Shown piece by piece: positions 9,891-20,002 of a stretch of 64,000 nt of DNA. The stretch covers positions 296,501-360,500 of the forward strand of contig CAJNDS010001090.1 of the NCBI GenBank assembly GCA_905221605.1, read 5' to 3'. This DNA is from Symbiodinium natans. Lineage: Eukaryota; Sar; Dinophyceae; Suessiales; Symbiodiniaceae. Within the stretch, counting starts at the first letter, position 1. Each line of letters opens with the position of its first letter. Position numbers and translations under genes: made by a program. The notes beneath the pieces were generated by a model. That model saw only the letters and a list, made by a program, of their open reading frames with translations, was not told the origin of the DNA and made no database searches.

Positions 9891-10494
9891 GGGCTAGAAA
9901 TGTTCCCCCCCCCCTCCCAACCACAGCAAGAACAGATTGAACTAAACACATAAAAAAGGTAGGCTCAAACCATATATGGGGTTTAGGGTTTAGGGTTTAG
10001 GGTTTCGGGCTCAGGGTGCCCGATTTTCGTGTAGGGGTTATAGGGCACATTGCTTGGGGGTTTGGTGACACAGACCTCCGCAGTGAGGAGCCCTTGCATT
10101 GAAAGTGCTCGTTGCGCGATGCTACCTCCATGAACTCTCAAGTAGACGGCCGTTAAGACTTCTTATCCTTGCAATGTACGACCCTTAGGGTTTCTGATAC
10201 TAAGATTTCTTACTGCAAAAGGGAGGCAGACATGGGCTTCAAACCCTAAAACCCTAAAACCCTAAAACCCTAAAACTTCCATTATAAGGGATCCTGCAGG
10301 TTGACCTGTAGGGAATCTGGGGTTCACCCGGACGCTTTAGGATTTCGAGTCTGGGGTGGTTTGGGATGTAGGGATTGGAATGGCCGCCTAGGGTTTAGGG
10401 TTTAGAGCTTCGGGTTTAGGGTTTAGGGTTCGGGTTTAGGATCTAGGTCTCTAGGGTCTAGGGCTTAGGGTCCTACGCTCCCCTGGGTACTCAC

Positions 10495-10560
10495 ACGATC
10501 AGCTGCCTGGTCCACTGCGGCATGGCGCGCCCGGCCACTGGCAGGTGCGGACTTTTGCGC
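10495..10560 (-). CDS. Exon (AQKSAPASGRARHAAVDQAA...)
   Basis: Acceptor GAAGCAG|GCGCAA and textbook donor GATCGT|GTGAGT give 22 codons, phase 0/0. Chains to the exon at 9795. Confidence 0.75.
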
Positions 10561-10615
10561 CTGCTTCGGGGTTCGTTTTAGGGTTTAGGGTTTAGGGTTT
10601 AGGTTTAACCCTAAA

Positions 10616-10718
10616 GTTGGGACGCTCCCCCTTATAATGACAGTCCTTCATAAGGATTATAATACCCCGTATTAGAATCCCTATTAAGGACTGCTAGCAT
10701 AAGGGGGAACATCCCAAG
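10616..10718. mobile_element. Introner-like element, family A, copy 1
   Basis: 103-bp palindrome. The ends GTTGGGACGCTCCCCCTTAT and AAGGGGGAACATCCCAAG are inverted relatives; internal ACAGTCCTT and AAGGACTG also pair. On plus the element begins GT and ends AG. Same family at 12837, 29381, 36428, 40870, 42301 and 43246. Confidence 0.85.
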
Positions 10719-11023
10719 TCTTAACCCCTGAGCCCTCAAGCCTGAAACAAAAACAAGGGCATGGGCCCTTCATTCTTGGGTAGGGTAGCTTCTTTAGCCT
10801 GTTTCAAGTAAGGCGCAAGGTTACGACCCTAAACCCTGACGCACTGAACCCTAAAAACCTTACACCCTAAGCCCTAAAACCCTCAAACCCTAAATCCTGA
10901 GTTAGCCCTAAACCCGCCCTAAACCCTAAACCCTAAACCCTAAACCCTATACCCTAAACCCTAAACCCTAAACCCTAAACTCCAAACCAGGTTACGCCCT
11001 AGGGAACACTCCGCTCTAATCAC

Positions 11024-11104
11024 CGGAGCGATCGATGCAATCCCGGCCGCCGGCTGCGCCGGGCACGAGGAGCAGCGGCTGAGTGTCCTCGAAGACCGAA
11101 TCTC
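11024..11104 (-). CDS. Exon, 27 codons, frame uncertain
   Basis: Acceptor CCCTCAG|GAGATT and donor GCTCCG|GTGATT. Two frames are open. EIRSSRTLSRCSSC... fits the phases of both neighbours. The other (DSVFEDTQPLLLVPGAAGGR) looks more protein-like by codon pattern. CCCTAAA left, TTTAGGG right. Confidence 0.6.
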
Positions 11105-11397
11105 CTGAGGGAACTCTTTTTAGGATGGGTTTAGGGTTTAGGGTTTAGGGTTTCGGGTTTCGGGTTTCGGGTGTAGGGTTTCGTAAAACCCTCGGAAGAA
11201 TATTCCTGAAAAGGATCTTTTAAACCGCTAAGAGAGACATTCTTGAAGGTCCCAAGGGCCTGAGGGCTCGTTTAGGAGCTCATGTGTGAGGGGTTCAAAC
11301 CCTAAAGGGTTTAGGGTTTAGGTCTTAGGGTTCAAGGGGTGGCTTTAGGGTTCCGCATGCAAACCCAAAACCCTAAATCCAGGTGCGTGGGACTTAC

Positions 11398-11441
11398 CTT
11401 GGCGCGGGGTTCAGGGCCATCCTCCACAGGTTTCCAGGCGT
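11398..11441 (-). CDS. Exon (AWKPVEDGPEPRAK)
   Basis: Perfect donor GCCAAG|GTAAGT. The acceptor is TGCTAAG|ACGCC, entering after one base carried from the exon at 12403, or TGTGGAG|GATGGC for an eight-codon version. The frame is the same in both. Confidence 0.65.
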
Positions 11442-11915
11442 CTTAGCAAACACCCTTCAGCTTAAGGGTTTAGGGCTCAGGGCTGAGAGTCTGAAAATCC
11501 GTGGCTTAAGGGCTTGCAGGGTCACGACCAGGATGTATGAGGCTTTAGGGCACTCTTGGGGCTTTTAATAGGCTTACAGGGCTTGCTTGGAAGCCTTCTT
11601 GTTTGACTTCGTAAGTACTGCTAGTAAGTTGGGTTGTCGAGTTGCAAAGAGCTATGGGATGCTAAGTAGACTTCCTAAGTCAGAAGGGCTTATCCACCCT
11701 AAACCCTGAAACCCTAAACCCCTAAAACCCGAAAACCCTAAACCCGAAACCCTAAGTCAAAAGGGCTTCCAAGCACAGGGTTGACACGGTTTACAGGCTT
11801 CCTAAACCCTAAACCCTAAACCCTAAACCCTTTTTCGGGCTCTTTTGTGAGGTCTGCCAGCTTTGGGAGGGCTCTGGGATGTGAGGGATGCCTTGACTCC
11901 CTGCAGAACTACTAC

Positions 11916-12028
11916 TTGCTTAAGAACACCTAAAACAACAACATAATTCCTATGTTGCCCTTATACGGAATAATACTATTTACGTAATTTATTGATTTAT
12001 TTATTTTTCTGGGGGGGTTCTTAAGCAA
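11916..12028. mobile_element. Introner-like element, family C, copy 1
   Basis: Ends TTGCTTAAGAACACC and GGGGTTCTTAAGCAA are inverted. The centre contains an ATTCCTATGTTGCCCTTAT block shared with copies at 21985, 24731, 36576-37077 and 45352. Confidence 0.75.
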
Positions 12029-12299
12029 AAAATAGAGAAGTATATGATCCCCCTTAAAGGCGCATCGGGCCAGGAGGCTGGGAGGTTTAGGGCCGAGAAA
12101 CCAGCTGAGCCATGAGTCCCATATAAACCCTCATCCCACGCCCATGAGTTGAGACCCCCTCCCTTTAGCAACGTATATACCCTTAAGACAGGTGCATTGC
12201 ATATTTGTCAGTAGTAGGTCGCGCGAAACTTCTGGCCCTAAACCCTAACACCTGGCACCTAAACACCAATTAAGCCCTGAGTAAATCTAAAAGCCCCAA

Positions 12300-12372
12300 A
12301 TCGAAAGCCCTAAAAACCCTAAAAACCCTAAAAACCCTAAAAACCCCTAAAAACCCGAAAAACCCGAAAAGC
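12300..12372 (-). repeat. Variant array CCCTAAAAA
   Basis: A 9-mer derivative of the telomere heptamer (two extra A), repeated about seven times, with an internal CCCGAAAAA variant. Confidence 0.9.
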
Positions 12373-12402
12373 CCTAAAAACCCTAAACCCTAAATCCTAA
12401 AC

Positions 12403-12502
12403 CAAAGTCCTCCAGCGACTCGTGAAGCGAGGTGGTGGAGGCACTAGGCGCTGGGAAGCCACTCTCCTCGCAGGGTTTGCAGCTCTGCCAACTGCTGCGT
12501 CC
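12403..12502 (-). CDS. Exon (GRSSWQSCKPCEESGFPAPS...)
   Basis: Acceptor TACCAGAG|GGACGC and donor GACTTTG|GTTTAGG, the latter made by the adjacent heptamer. 33 codons plus one base, ending TTSLHESLEDF. Open throughout and phase-compatible with the exon at 11441. Confidence 0.65.
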
Positions 12503-12836
12503 CTCTGGTACCACCCCCCCACTCCCCCGTTCCCCGCGCCGAAAAGCCACAAGCCTTTAAATTGCCTCAAGGGTGTGTATGGGATCTTTTTAGACTACGA
12601 GCCTTGTAAAAACTCGAAACTCTAAAGCCTCTTTTGTTTGCTGGGGATGTATAGAATGTAAAGGGATCTTATAAGAGCGCCTAAACCCTAAACCCTAAAC
12701 GCTAAACCCTAAACCCTAAACCCTAAACCCTAAACCCTAAACCCAAAAAAGGCTGATAAGGGTACCACCAGGCATCTAAGGTTGCCATCCTGTGAGGCAT
12801 TTGGGTTTTGGGGGTTTTGGGGTTGAAGGGTTTTGG

Positions 12837-12939
12837 GTTGGGATGTTCCCCCTTATACTAGCAGTCCTTAAAATGGACTATAGTAGGGGGTAGTATACTC
12901 CCTATGAAGGACTGCTAGTAGAAGGGGGAACATCCCAAG
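12837..12939. mobile_element. Introner-like element, family A, copy 2
   Basis: 103 bp with ends GTTGGGATGTTCCCCCTTAT and GGGGGAACATCCCAAG. The inner arms ACTAGCAGTCCTT and AAGGACTGCTAGT are perfectly complementary. Same length as copy 1. Confidence 0.88.
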
Positions 12940-13763
12940 TTTGGGGGTTTTAGGGTTTTGGGGTCTTAGAGTCCTCGGCTAGGGTTTTAGGGTTTAAGGG
13001 CTTGAGGTTGATTTTTGTTCATTATTATTATTATTAACATGCTATATATATATATATAAATTTATTTATTTAGTTTTTGTTTTTTTTGGGAGGGGGGGGG
13101 GGTGAGGTTCTAGGGTTTTCGGGTCTTAGGGTTTCAGGTTGCGGGTTTAGGGTTTAGGGTCAGGGTTCGGGTATGGGCCTTAGGCTGTGGTGGCTGGTCT
13201 ACGGATAGAGGCAAGGGTCCCCCCTAAACCCTAAACCCTAAACCCTAAACCCTAAACCCTAAACCCTAAACCCTGAACCCTATATGCAACCCTCGACTCT
13301 ACACCGCTAAGGGGTTTGGGGCTTCAGATTTGGGCTCCATCTTGAGTTCCTCACTCTGCACGGGGGTTTGGTACCCTGGGTCTGAGGAATGAAATAGCAA
13401 ACTTTAAGTAGGGGTTGGGATGTTCCCCCTACTGTGACCCCCTACTAAGGACTGTTACAAAACGAAAAAAAGGAAGTCAAATTCAGATGAAACCCCACAC
13501 TTCCTGTGGGACAGTTGGGGCCCTTGGATGCTCTAGGCAAACCGAAAACCTTAACCCTCAAACCCCCAAAGCCACAAAACCCTGAAACCATGGAACCCTA
13601 AATCCGACCCTCAAACCCTAGAACGCCAAAACCCTAAACCCTAAACCCGCCTTCTCCTTGGCACCCTAAACCCCAAGGGTTCCGGGTCTTCTCCCTACAA
13701 ACCGTGTAAATCCCTTACCAAACCCTTATAAACCCCAATTGGTTCAGGGTCTTCTCCTTGGCA

Positions 13764-13850
13764 CCCGAAAGCCTAAAGCCTAAAGCCTTAAAGCCTAAAG
13801 CCTAAAGCCTAAAGCCTAAAGCCTAAAGCCTAAAGCCTAAAGCCTAAAGT
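13764..13850 (-). repeat. Variant array AAAGCCT
   Basis: About twelve units of CCTAAAG, a C-to-G derivative of the telomere heptamer (one unit has an extra T). It passes into normal CCCTAAA on the right. Confidence 0.95.
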
Positions 13851-13973
13851 CTATAAAACCTAAGCCCAAAGCCCAAAGCCAAAAGCCTAAAAAACCTAAA
13901 GCCTAAACCCTAAACCCTGAACCCTGAACCCTAAACCCTAAACCCTAAACCCTAAACCCTATGGGTTCCTGGC

Positions 13974-14077
13974 CTTCTCCTTGGCGTCCCTGCGGCGCAG
14001 CACCCCCGCGAGGAGCTTGCTCTTGCTGCTGCGCTGCGCGGGAGACGATGGCTGGCAAGCCAGCATCCCAGGGAGCC
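13974..14077 (-). CDS. Exon with repeat-made acceptor (SSPAQRSSKSKLLAGVLRRR)
   Basis: The acceptor is the AG of the heptamer itself: TTTAG|GGCTCC. GC donor GAGAAG|GCCAGG. 34 codons after two bases, starting LPGMLACQP and ending DAKEK; basic. If not spliced at the GC donor, the frame meets a TAG eight bases on, so this could also be a terminal exon. Confidence 0.65.
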
Positions 14078-14447
14078 CTAAACCCTAAACCCTAAACCCG
14101 AAACCCTAAACCCTAAACCCTAATCCCTCAGGCCTATGAGGCCTAAGTTACGCTATTTCGGGCTTCAAGGGTCTTCAGAGCTATAGCCCCTGAGGCTCCA
14201 GGGTGATGGGTCTTCATCATAGTCGTCAGCTCAAAGGCTTAAGTGGGGTTTTAGGGTTTGGGGTTTAGGGTTTAGGGTTTAGGGTTCGTGCTCTAGTCAG
14301 ACTCTGCGTGCTGCCTCGGTGTGGGACTGAGATTGGTGCAGGAAACAGCATGTAGTTCCTGAACTCAAACAGCTGGCCGGTCGAGCTGTTGCAGTTGCGC
14401 AAACATGCACGTCATGCGTCCGATCAGCTATACTTTGGGTTCATCTT

Positions 14448-14493
14448 AGGGTAGGTACATGGCCCCTTTGTATGGGCCCGTCAAAGGGCACCC

Positions 14494-14528
<35 letters not shown>

Positions 14529-14565
14529 TTTATATATTTACACCCCTTGCATACCTAGACAACCC
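14448..14565. mobile_element. Element family E with (TA)n centre
   Basis: GGTACATGGCCCCTTTGTAT at the left and CTAGACAACCCAAGGGCCCC at the right flank a (TA)16 microsatellite. The end sequence matches family E. Confidence 0.5.
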
Positions 14566-14660
14566 AAGGGCCCCCTAAACCCTAAAGCCCCTAAACCCTA
14601 AACCCTAACAGCCCCTAATCCCCAAACCCCTCAGTCCTAACTCCTGAGGCCGAATGGTTC

Positions 14661-14709
14661 CTTGAGCTCTGAATCCAAGCCACGAACGTTTGCGATGGCC
14701 ATGGGTAGC
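14661..14709 (-). CDS. Exon (LPMAIANVRGLDSELK)
   Basis: Acceptor GGTACCAG|GCTACC and GA-type donor CTCAAG|GAACCA. One base plus 16 codons. The frame stays open past this donor (EPFGLR). Confidence 0.5.
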
Positions 14710-14836
14710 CTGGTACCTTTGAAAAAAGGGGGTGAATACAAACCCAACTGGATATAAATAAGAGCACTCTAACCCCTCAACCCTAAACCCTAAATCCTAA
14801 ATCCTAACCCGAACCCGAAACCCTACAGCCCTAAAC

Positions 14837-14921
14837 CTCCCAGAGCGAGTCTGATCTTGGCTCCGCGCGCGTAGTGCTCCTGAGTTTTTCGGAGGGGCCT
14901 GCGCTCGAAGTTGCCCAAAGC
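14837..14921 (-). CDS. Exon, 28 codons (ALGNFERRPLRKTQEHYARG...)
   Basis: Acceptor ACGCTAAG|GCTTTG and donor TGGGAG|GTTTAGG; the donor is the telomere heptamer. All three minus frames are open, so the frame shown is chosen on residue pattern only. Confidence 0.65.
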
Positions 14922-15204
14922 CTTAGCGTTGAGGGTTTAGGGTTTAGGGTCTAAACGCGAATGTAGGAAAGCCCAGCGCCGGCGGGGGCAGCTTTCTAGA
15001 AGCCCTACATACTAGTTCGTAGTATATAAAAGTATGAAAACCCCTTGTATTTGAGGCGGCGTTCATGCGGAGTGAGGGTTTCTGATCCCCAAACCCTAAG
15101 CCAACCCTGATTCCTAAACCCTAAACCCTAAACCCTAAATCCTGAACCCTAAACCCTAAACCCTAAACCCTGAACCCTGAACCCTGATTCCCTTAACGCG
15201 AAAC

Positions 15205-15258
15205 CAGATCTGAAGCCGGGAACTACTGAGCCGAAGCCTCAATGCCAGAGCCTCCTCC
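15205..15258 (-). CDS. Exon (EEALALRLRLSSSRLQI)
   Basis: Acceptor CCCTACAG|GGAGGA and donor GATCTG|GTTTCG. Only one frame is stop-free. One base, 17 codons, two bases. The phase fits the exon at 15461 if that exon is read in frame 1. Confidence 0.6.
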
Positions 15259-15460
15259 CTGTAGGGGTTGAGGTTTCTAGGGTTCCGGTTTTGGGTGCAG
15301 TCTGTGTGTGTGTCATAGACCCTCGACACCTAAGCCCTAAACCCTCCAAACCTTCTAAAAAACCTAAACCTGTAGACCCTACACTCCTAAACACCCTAAA
15401 CCCCCAAATCCTAAACCCTAAACCCTAAATCCTAAACCCTCAACACCTAGACCCCCAAAC

Positions 15461-15543
15461 CCCATAGGCTGAGCCTCTCGGTGCGACTGAGCGTGGCGCT
15501 TCGGCGAGGCACATGTCCGTGCGCATGAAGTCCCAGACGAGGC
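15461..15543 (-). CDS. Exon (GLVWDFMRTDMCLAEAPRSV...)
   Basis: Acceptor CGTCGAG|GCCTCG and donor TATGGG|GTTTGG. The frame shown looks most protein-like. The alternative ASSGTSCARTCASPKRHAQS fits neighbouring phases better. Frame unresolved, but coding character and splice sites are good. Confidence 0.65.
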
Positions 15544-15918
15544 CTCGACGTTCAAAGCGGGTCTGGGTTTAAAAAGGTTGTAGGGTTTAGGGGTCTAGAC
15601 CCTAAACTGTAAACTCTAAACCCTAAACCCGACCTCAACCCTGAACCCCAACCCATTTTCGGAGCTGAGAGGTGGAACCCCCAAGAAATCTAGAGCCCTG
15701 AGCCCTTCAGACCCAAAACCCCCAAGCCCCCTACCTGCAGACCCTACACCCCTATGGCCCCTGGGCCCTCAACCGCTAAGCCCCCTACACCCTAAACCGG
15801 AAACCCCAACACCCTTAACCCCTGAAGCCCTAAAACCCAAACCCTAAACCCCAAACCCTAAACCCGAAACCCTAAACCCCAAACCCGAAACCCGAAACCC
15901 TAAACCCGAAACCCCCAC

Positions 15919-15984
15919 CCCGGGGCTCCGGCTGCAAAGCTCGTTGCAGTGCACGCCGGAGGTGCCCCGCAAGCAGGCCGTCAC
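15919..15984 (-). CDS. Cys-containing exon (VTACLRGTSGVHCNELCSRS...)
   Basis: Acceptor GCCCAAG|GTGACG and donor CCCGGG|GTGGGG. 22 codons, phase 0/0, ending SPG. Three cysteines (AC, HC, LC). Confidence 0.7.
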
Positions 15985-16111
15985 CTTGGGCTTGTCTTTA
16001 TGTTGTGTATGTTTAAACCCTCGAAACCCTCTAAACCGTAAACTCTGAAGGGCCTTAGCCCCAAAGCCCTCAGACTTTTGGCCCTAAACCCTAAACCCAC
16101 TTGGAGGAACC

Positions 16112-16215
16112 AATTAACAACTATAACTGTACTTATAACCATACTAGGGCACTTAAGGGGGCTTGTAAATGGGTTAGAAGTACAAGTGTCATTGGTTTAT
16201 AAGTACCATGAACCT
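16112..16215. mobile_element. Introner-like element, family G
   Basis: Contains TATAACTGTACTTATAACCA, a GGCACTTAAGGGGGCTTGTA core and TTTATAAGTACCATGAACCT at the right. A close relative is at 25531-25635, and a fragment at 3297-3375. Confidence 0.65.
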
Positions 16216-16704
16216 CCAAGTAATTTCCCTTACAAACCATAGTCTTACTAACTACTTTCCCCAAGAAGGGACCTTTTGGTCCCCCATACCTTTTTCCTCT
16301 TGGAAGTACACAGGCACAGGGACTCTTTATAAGGACCACAACGCTTGCTGCTGGGCAGAGACTGCAAGGTAGAACTGAGGAATGAGCGGCTACGAGTGCC
16401 GTTCAGGGTTCCCCGTTCCCGGGTTTAGGGTTAAGGGTTAAGGGTTTAGGGTTAAGGGTTTAGGGTTAAGGGTTTAGGGTTTAGGGTCCCAGCTGCTTTG
16501 GGTTTGGGGACTCCAAGCCCCAGGTGCTAAGCCCTGTGTAGACCTGAAATTGTAAAAGGCGAGGGCCATTATGTCCGCATCAAATTTCGGACCCTTAGAT
16601 TTGGGTTGCCCAACAAGGGCCATCCCTCTCGAAACCAGATTTGTCTGCTTTTGGGTTTAGGGTTCAGGGCTTAGGGCAAGCTTAAATCCCAAGACCATGC
16701 ATCG

Positions 16705-16880
16705 GTGGTAGTAGTAGTGATAGCAGCGGCAGCGGCGGCGGCAGCAGCAGCAGCGGCAGCGGCAGCGGGAGCAGGAGCAGGAGCAGCAGGAGCAGCAGGA
16801 GGAGCAGCAGGAGCAGCAGGAGGAGCAGCAGGAGGAGGAGGAGGAGGAGGAGGAGGAGGAGGAGGACGAGGAGCAGGACA
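16705..16880. repeat. Compound trinucleotide tract (GCAGCG / GGA)
   Basis: GTAGTA, then GCAGCGGCG, then GGAGCAGCA, ending in (GGA)n. All frames give homopolymers (Ala, Ser, Pro, Leu), so the long open frames here are not evidence of a gene. Confidence 0.92.
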
Positions 16881-16998
16881 AGGAGGAGTAGTAACCATAG
16901 CCCATAGCGAAGCCACTCGCATGGGAAGTTTCGGGGCTCCATTACATCAACAGCCCAAAACCCAAACCCCAAACCCGAAAGGGGATGAAAGGGTCCCA

Positions 16999-17063
16999 CT
17001 TACCCTCGACCCTCGACCCTCGACCCTCGACCCTCGACCCTCGACCCTCGACCCTAGACCCTA
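16999..17063 (-). repeat. Variant array CCCTCGA
   Basis: About eight CCCTCGA units followed by CCCTAGA and CCCTAAA, a graded transition between three heptamer variants. Confidence 0.95.
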
Positions 17064-17080
17064 GACCCTAAACCCTAAAC

Positions 17081-17209
17081 CCTGATCACTGCTCATTAAG
17101 GGCCTCTTGGGTGGACATCTGGGCCCTTGGGACACGGCAAGCGCCACGTCCACGCAGGGCGTCACGGAGATGTAGCTCTCAGGCTTGGTCGGGCCTGACA
17201 GGATCGCTC
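17081..17209 (-). CDS. Exon (AILSGPTKPESYISVTPCVD...)
   Basis: Acceptor AACCCCAG|GAGCGA, with an alternative CTGTCAG|GCCCGA at 17194, and donor ATCAGG|GTTTAGG formed by the heptamer. 42 codons open, continuing VALAVSQGP. A GC or earlier GT donor could shorten it. Family unknown. Confidence 0.75.
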
Positions 17210-17215
17210 CTGGGG

Positions 17216-17366
17216 TTTAGGGTTTAGGGTTTCGGGTTTAGGGTTTAGGGTTTTAGGGTTTTAGGGTTTAGGGTTTAGGGTTTAGGGTTTAGGGTTTAGG
17301 GTTTAGGGTTTAGGGTTTAGGGTTTAGGGTTTAGGGTTTAGGGTTTAGGGTTTAGGGTTTAGGGAG
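17216..17366 (+). repeat. Long telomere-type array (TTTAGGG)
   Basis: About 150 bp of TTTAGGG with two TTTTAGGG units near its start. It begins seven bases from the acceptor end of the exon at 17081-17209. Confidence 0.96.
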
Positions 17367-17940
17367 CGTAGGGTTGAGGGTTTAGGGTTTAGGGTTCGAC
17401 AGGGCTTCGGGTTCAATAGGGTTTTATGCAGAAGGGGCTTATAGAGTTTTCAGGGGTTTTCTGACATGTACCAGGGAAGTAACTTGTGCCGTATAGGGGT
17501 TAGGGCTTCAAGGGGTTTAGGGCTTCACGCGGTATCCCGTGCTGAGTAAAGATAAGTTCCGGGCGCTTTGGGAGTTGAAAAGGTTTGGGGCTTGGCGTGC
17601 TGAGGGCCTCCTCGAGTTGGTGGCCTTTCAACCCTAAACCCTGTACCCTATAACCCTAAACCCTAAACCGAAAACCCTGAAACTCGGACTTTTGGATAAA
17701 CCCGAAACCCAACTTGCAGGTTCATGGGTAGTACGGGGTAAGGTCCGCTTGCCCAGATCAGGAGATACTTGTGGACCTGAGGGCAACCCCGAACACCCGA
17801 AAGTTCTGTAGCAGCTGCAAGTACTTAAAGCCCAAAAGAACCAGTAGGGCAAGTCCCCTAAACCCTAAACCCTAAACCCTAAACCCTAAACCCTAAACCC
17901 CAAACTCTAAACCCTAAACCCTAAACCCTAAACCCTAAAC

Positions 17941-18023
17941 CCTTGAAGCTTCAGCTTCATGTACCGTGGGGCACCTTGGCGCACGTCTTCCGTGACGAAG
18001 GCCAGCTGGAGGGCGCGGAGTGC
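17941..18023 (-). CDS. Exon (ALRALQLAFVTEDVRQGAPR...)
   Basis: Acceptor TTTCCAAG|GCACTC and donor TTCAAGG|GTTTAGG (heptamer). 27 codons plus two bases, ending YMKLKLQ. CCCTAAA array on the left and TTTAGGG array on the right both touch the exon. Phase 0 start matches the exon at 18147. Confidence 0.82.
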
Positions 18024-18041
18024 CTTGGAAAGATGTTGTGG

Positions 18042-18110
18042 GTTTAGGGTTTAGGGTTTAGGGTTTAGGGTTTAGGGTTTAGGGTTTAGGGTTTAGGGTT
18101 TAGGGTTTCG
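18042..18110 (+). repeat. Telomere-type array (TTTAGGG)
   Basis: About ten perfect units just right of the exon at 17941-18023. Mirror image of the CCCTAAA array at 17865-17940 on its left. Confidence 0.95.
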
Positions 18111-18146
18111 AGTTTCGGGTTTTGGGGTTTCTGCCCTGGGGCTCAC

Positions 18147-18217
18147 CTGAAGCCCCGGGCGCATTCTTAGGCAGGCTATGAGCGTTGCCCAATGTTGTGG
18201 CTGGATACTTTCCGGGC
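18147..18217 (-). CDS. Exon (PESIQPQHWATLIACLRMRP...)
   Basis: Acceptor GGGCGCAG|GCCCGG and strong donor CTTCAG|GTGAGC. Two bases plus 23 codons. It accepts the phase-1 end of the exon at 18599 and ends in phase 0. Confidence 0.82.
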
Positions 18218-18437
18218 CTGCGCCCGGCTGATAAGGGGACTCACTATATCATCACGGGTCTGAATTGATTAGGGCTGAGGGTTTCGGGGCGTGGGGTCTT
18301 CTTGTTTGAGGCTTTCGGAATTTCGTTGCCGCACTCCGCAGACTACACGCCTCCAATCCCCCCCCCCCCCCTCTGAGGGACAACCGAAAACCTCAAGCCC
18401 TCCCCCAGACCTCAAACCCTAAACCCCACAAAACCTT

Positions 18438-18525
18438 GGTAACCCAGTAACCATCTTGTGACAAGGGTAACCGTTCTGGGGTTGGTTACTTGAAAAAGGG
18501 AACCTTGAATCAAACAAAAAAGGGC
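18438..18525. mobile_element. Introner-like element, family D (partial)
   Basis: GGTAACCCAGTAACCATCTT, an internal GGGTAACCGTTCTGGGG and GGGAACCTTGAA match the left and central parts of family D. The inverted right end is missing. Confidence 0.6.
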
Positions 18526-18598
18526 GGAAGAAAACCTGGATCCTAAACCCTAACCCCCAGACCCTAGACCCTAAACCCAAGATAACCCCCATGAAAAC

Positions 18599-18668
18599 CA
18601 GGATCCAAGAGGGCTGAGTTCGGCACGGTCCGCTCCAAGAAGTGAACAACTTTAAGAATGTGCGGGGC
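18599..18668 (-). CDS. Exon (APHILKVVHFLERTVPNSAL...)
   Basis: Acceptor ACTCCAAG|GCCCCG and donor GATCCTG|GTTTTC. 23 codons plus one base. Phases fit both neighbours. Together with 19474 and 18217 this forms a continuous helix-rich segment. Confidence 0.83.
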
Positions 18669-19396
18669 CTTGGAGTTTAGGGTTTAGGGTTTAGGGTTTA
18701 GGGTTTAGGGTCTCAGCCGAGATTCGAATTTGGGGGGCTTGCGGGCTGGGGTGTAAGGGCTGATAGGTCCAAAACCCAAAGCCCCGAAACACGCGATGAC
18801 CCCCAGAGACAAGCCAACAAAAACCAAACATAAGCCCTCAGCCTCTAAACCCTGAACCCCTCAAATGAACCCTAAGGCCCTGTATACATATGTATATATA
18901 TATATATGAGTACAAGGATGCAGGGCCTAGAGCTTCAAAACGGCGAGAAATTTAGGGTTTAGAGGTGTAGAGGTTTAGAGGCTTCGGGTTGGGGATTTCG
19001 GGTTGGGGGTTTAGGATTGGGGGTTCAGGGTTTGTTTAGGGTTTAGGGTGTAGGCCAATATGCAGTGGAAAAACACTCTTGGGGCTTAGGTCTTCGGGTT
19101 TGGGGTTTGGGAGGCCATACGGTCGGCTTCGGGTTTAGGGGTGTAGGCAGGTTGTGGGTTTAGTGGTTTCAATCTGGGCCCCGTCGTCTGACTGGGATAG
19201 GGTCCTCATTCTAGGGGATTGCTTTGGGTGGTTTGGGTTTGGGGTTGAGGGGCCGCTGAGGGGAACACGACATGCTTGGAGATTCAGGGTTACTTCTGTA
19301 TGCTTCAGGCCCCTACACTCAGACCCCTCATCCTAAAACCCTATGGACCGAAAACAACCTACACCCCAAAGTGGCCTAAGGCCTAAACCCCTAAAC

Positions 19397-19474
19397 TCTT
19401 GTGCTTGCTGGCTGAGCCACATTGAGAATTCGGCCAAGCACATTCTTGTGGTAGTGCTCGTCCTCCGACTTTGC
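19397..19474 (-). CDS. Exon (AKSEDEHYHKNVLGRILNVA...)
   Basis: Acceptor ACATGCAG|GCAAAG and donor ACAAGA|GTTTAGG. 26 codons, phase 0/0. The donor is again the start of a telomere heptamer. Confidence 0.83.
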
Positions 19475-19842
19475 CTGCATGTTGAATTGGGCTTTACCCT
19501 AAACCTTGAAGGCGTTTAAACACAAAGCGGTATAACCCCAAACCCTCAGCCCTAAAGCCCTAAAACCCCCAAACTCCTAAAACTCTTTGGCCTAAACCCG
19601 TAAAGCTCTAAAGCCCCAAAACCCGAAACACTAAACCCTAAAACCAAGCCACACCCGCAGGGGGGAAGGGGAGAGGGGCGGGAGGGGGGGAGGGGGAGGG
19701 GGGCCAGGCGGGGGGGCGGGGTGGGGGGAGGGGAGGATCTGGCGATTGTGAGCATTCCGGGTTGCCGCATGCATGTGCTCTGGGCAATGGAAATTTCGCA
19801 GCTTGAAGATGGCAGCCAGTAACCTAAGCATCCTGAACCTCT

Positions 19843-19999
19843 TCAAGCGTGGGCCCGGCGCGAGAACGAGAGCATCCTTGTCACGCCCTTCACGTTTCCA
19901 GGTCTCCCACGAAGAGCCGTCTCAGAGGCAGCGGCCTTTGACGAATAATTCCAGCCTTTGCCGCCTTTTCCGCGGCCCTTGGCATTGTGCTTCTTGCAG
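19843..19999 (-). CDS. Basic exon with two overlapping frames; possible frameshift
   Basis: From the heptamer-made acceptor CCCTAG|CTGCAA the frame reads CKKHNAKGRGKGGKGWNYSS and on to a TGA at 19843. A second minus frame from about 19925 leftwards reads DGSSWETWKREGRDKDALVL and continues past 19843. One real exon with a 1-base shift, or two exons with a missed intron, would both explain this. The basic Lys/Gly stretch resembles a nuclear or RNA-binding tail, but no family is assigned. Confidence 0.5.
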
Positions 20000-20002
20000 C
20001 TA

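Larger units (their letters stand above)
12640..13970. other. Exon-poor repeat stretch
   Basis: Contains CCCTAAA arrays, a family A element, an AT microsatellite near 13040, a truncated family A end near 13414-13460 and the AAAGCCT array. No convincing exon was found in about 1.3 kb. Confidence 0.6.

Noticed and set aside
16657-17064. Open frames of poly-Ala, poly-Ser, poly-Leu or poly-Pro as genes
   Set aside because: All six frames over a trinucleotide tract are open; this is a property of the repeat.
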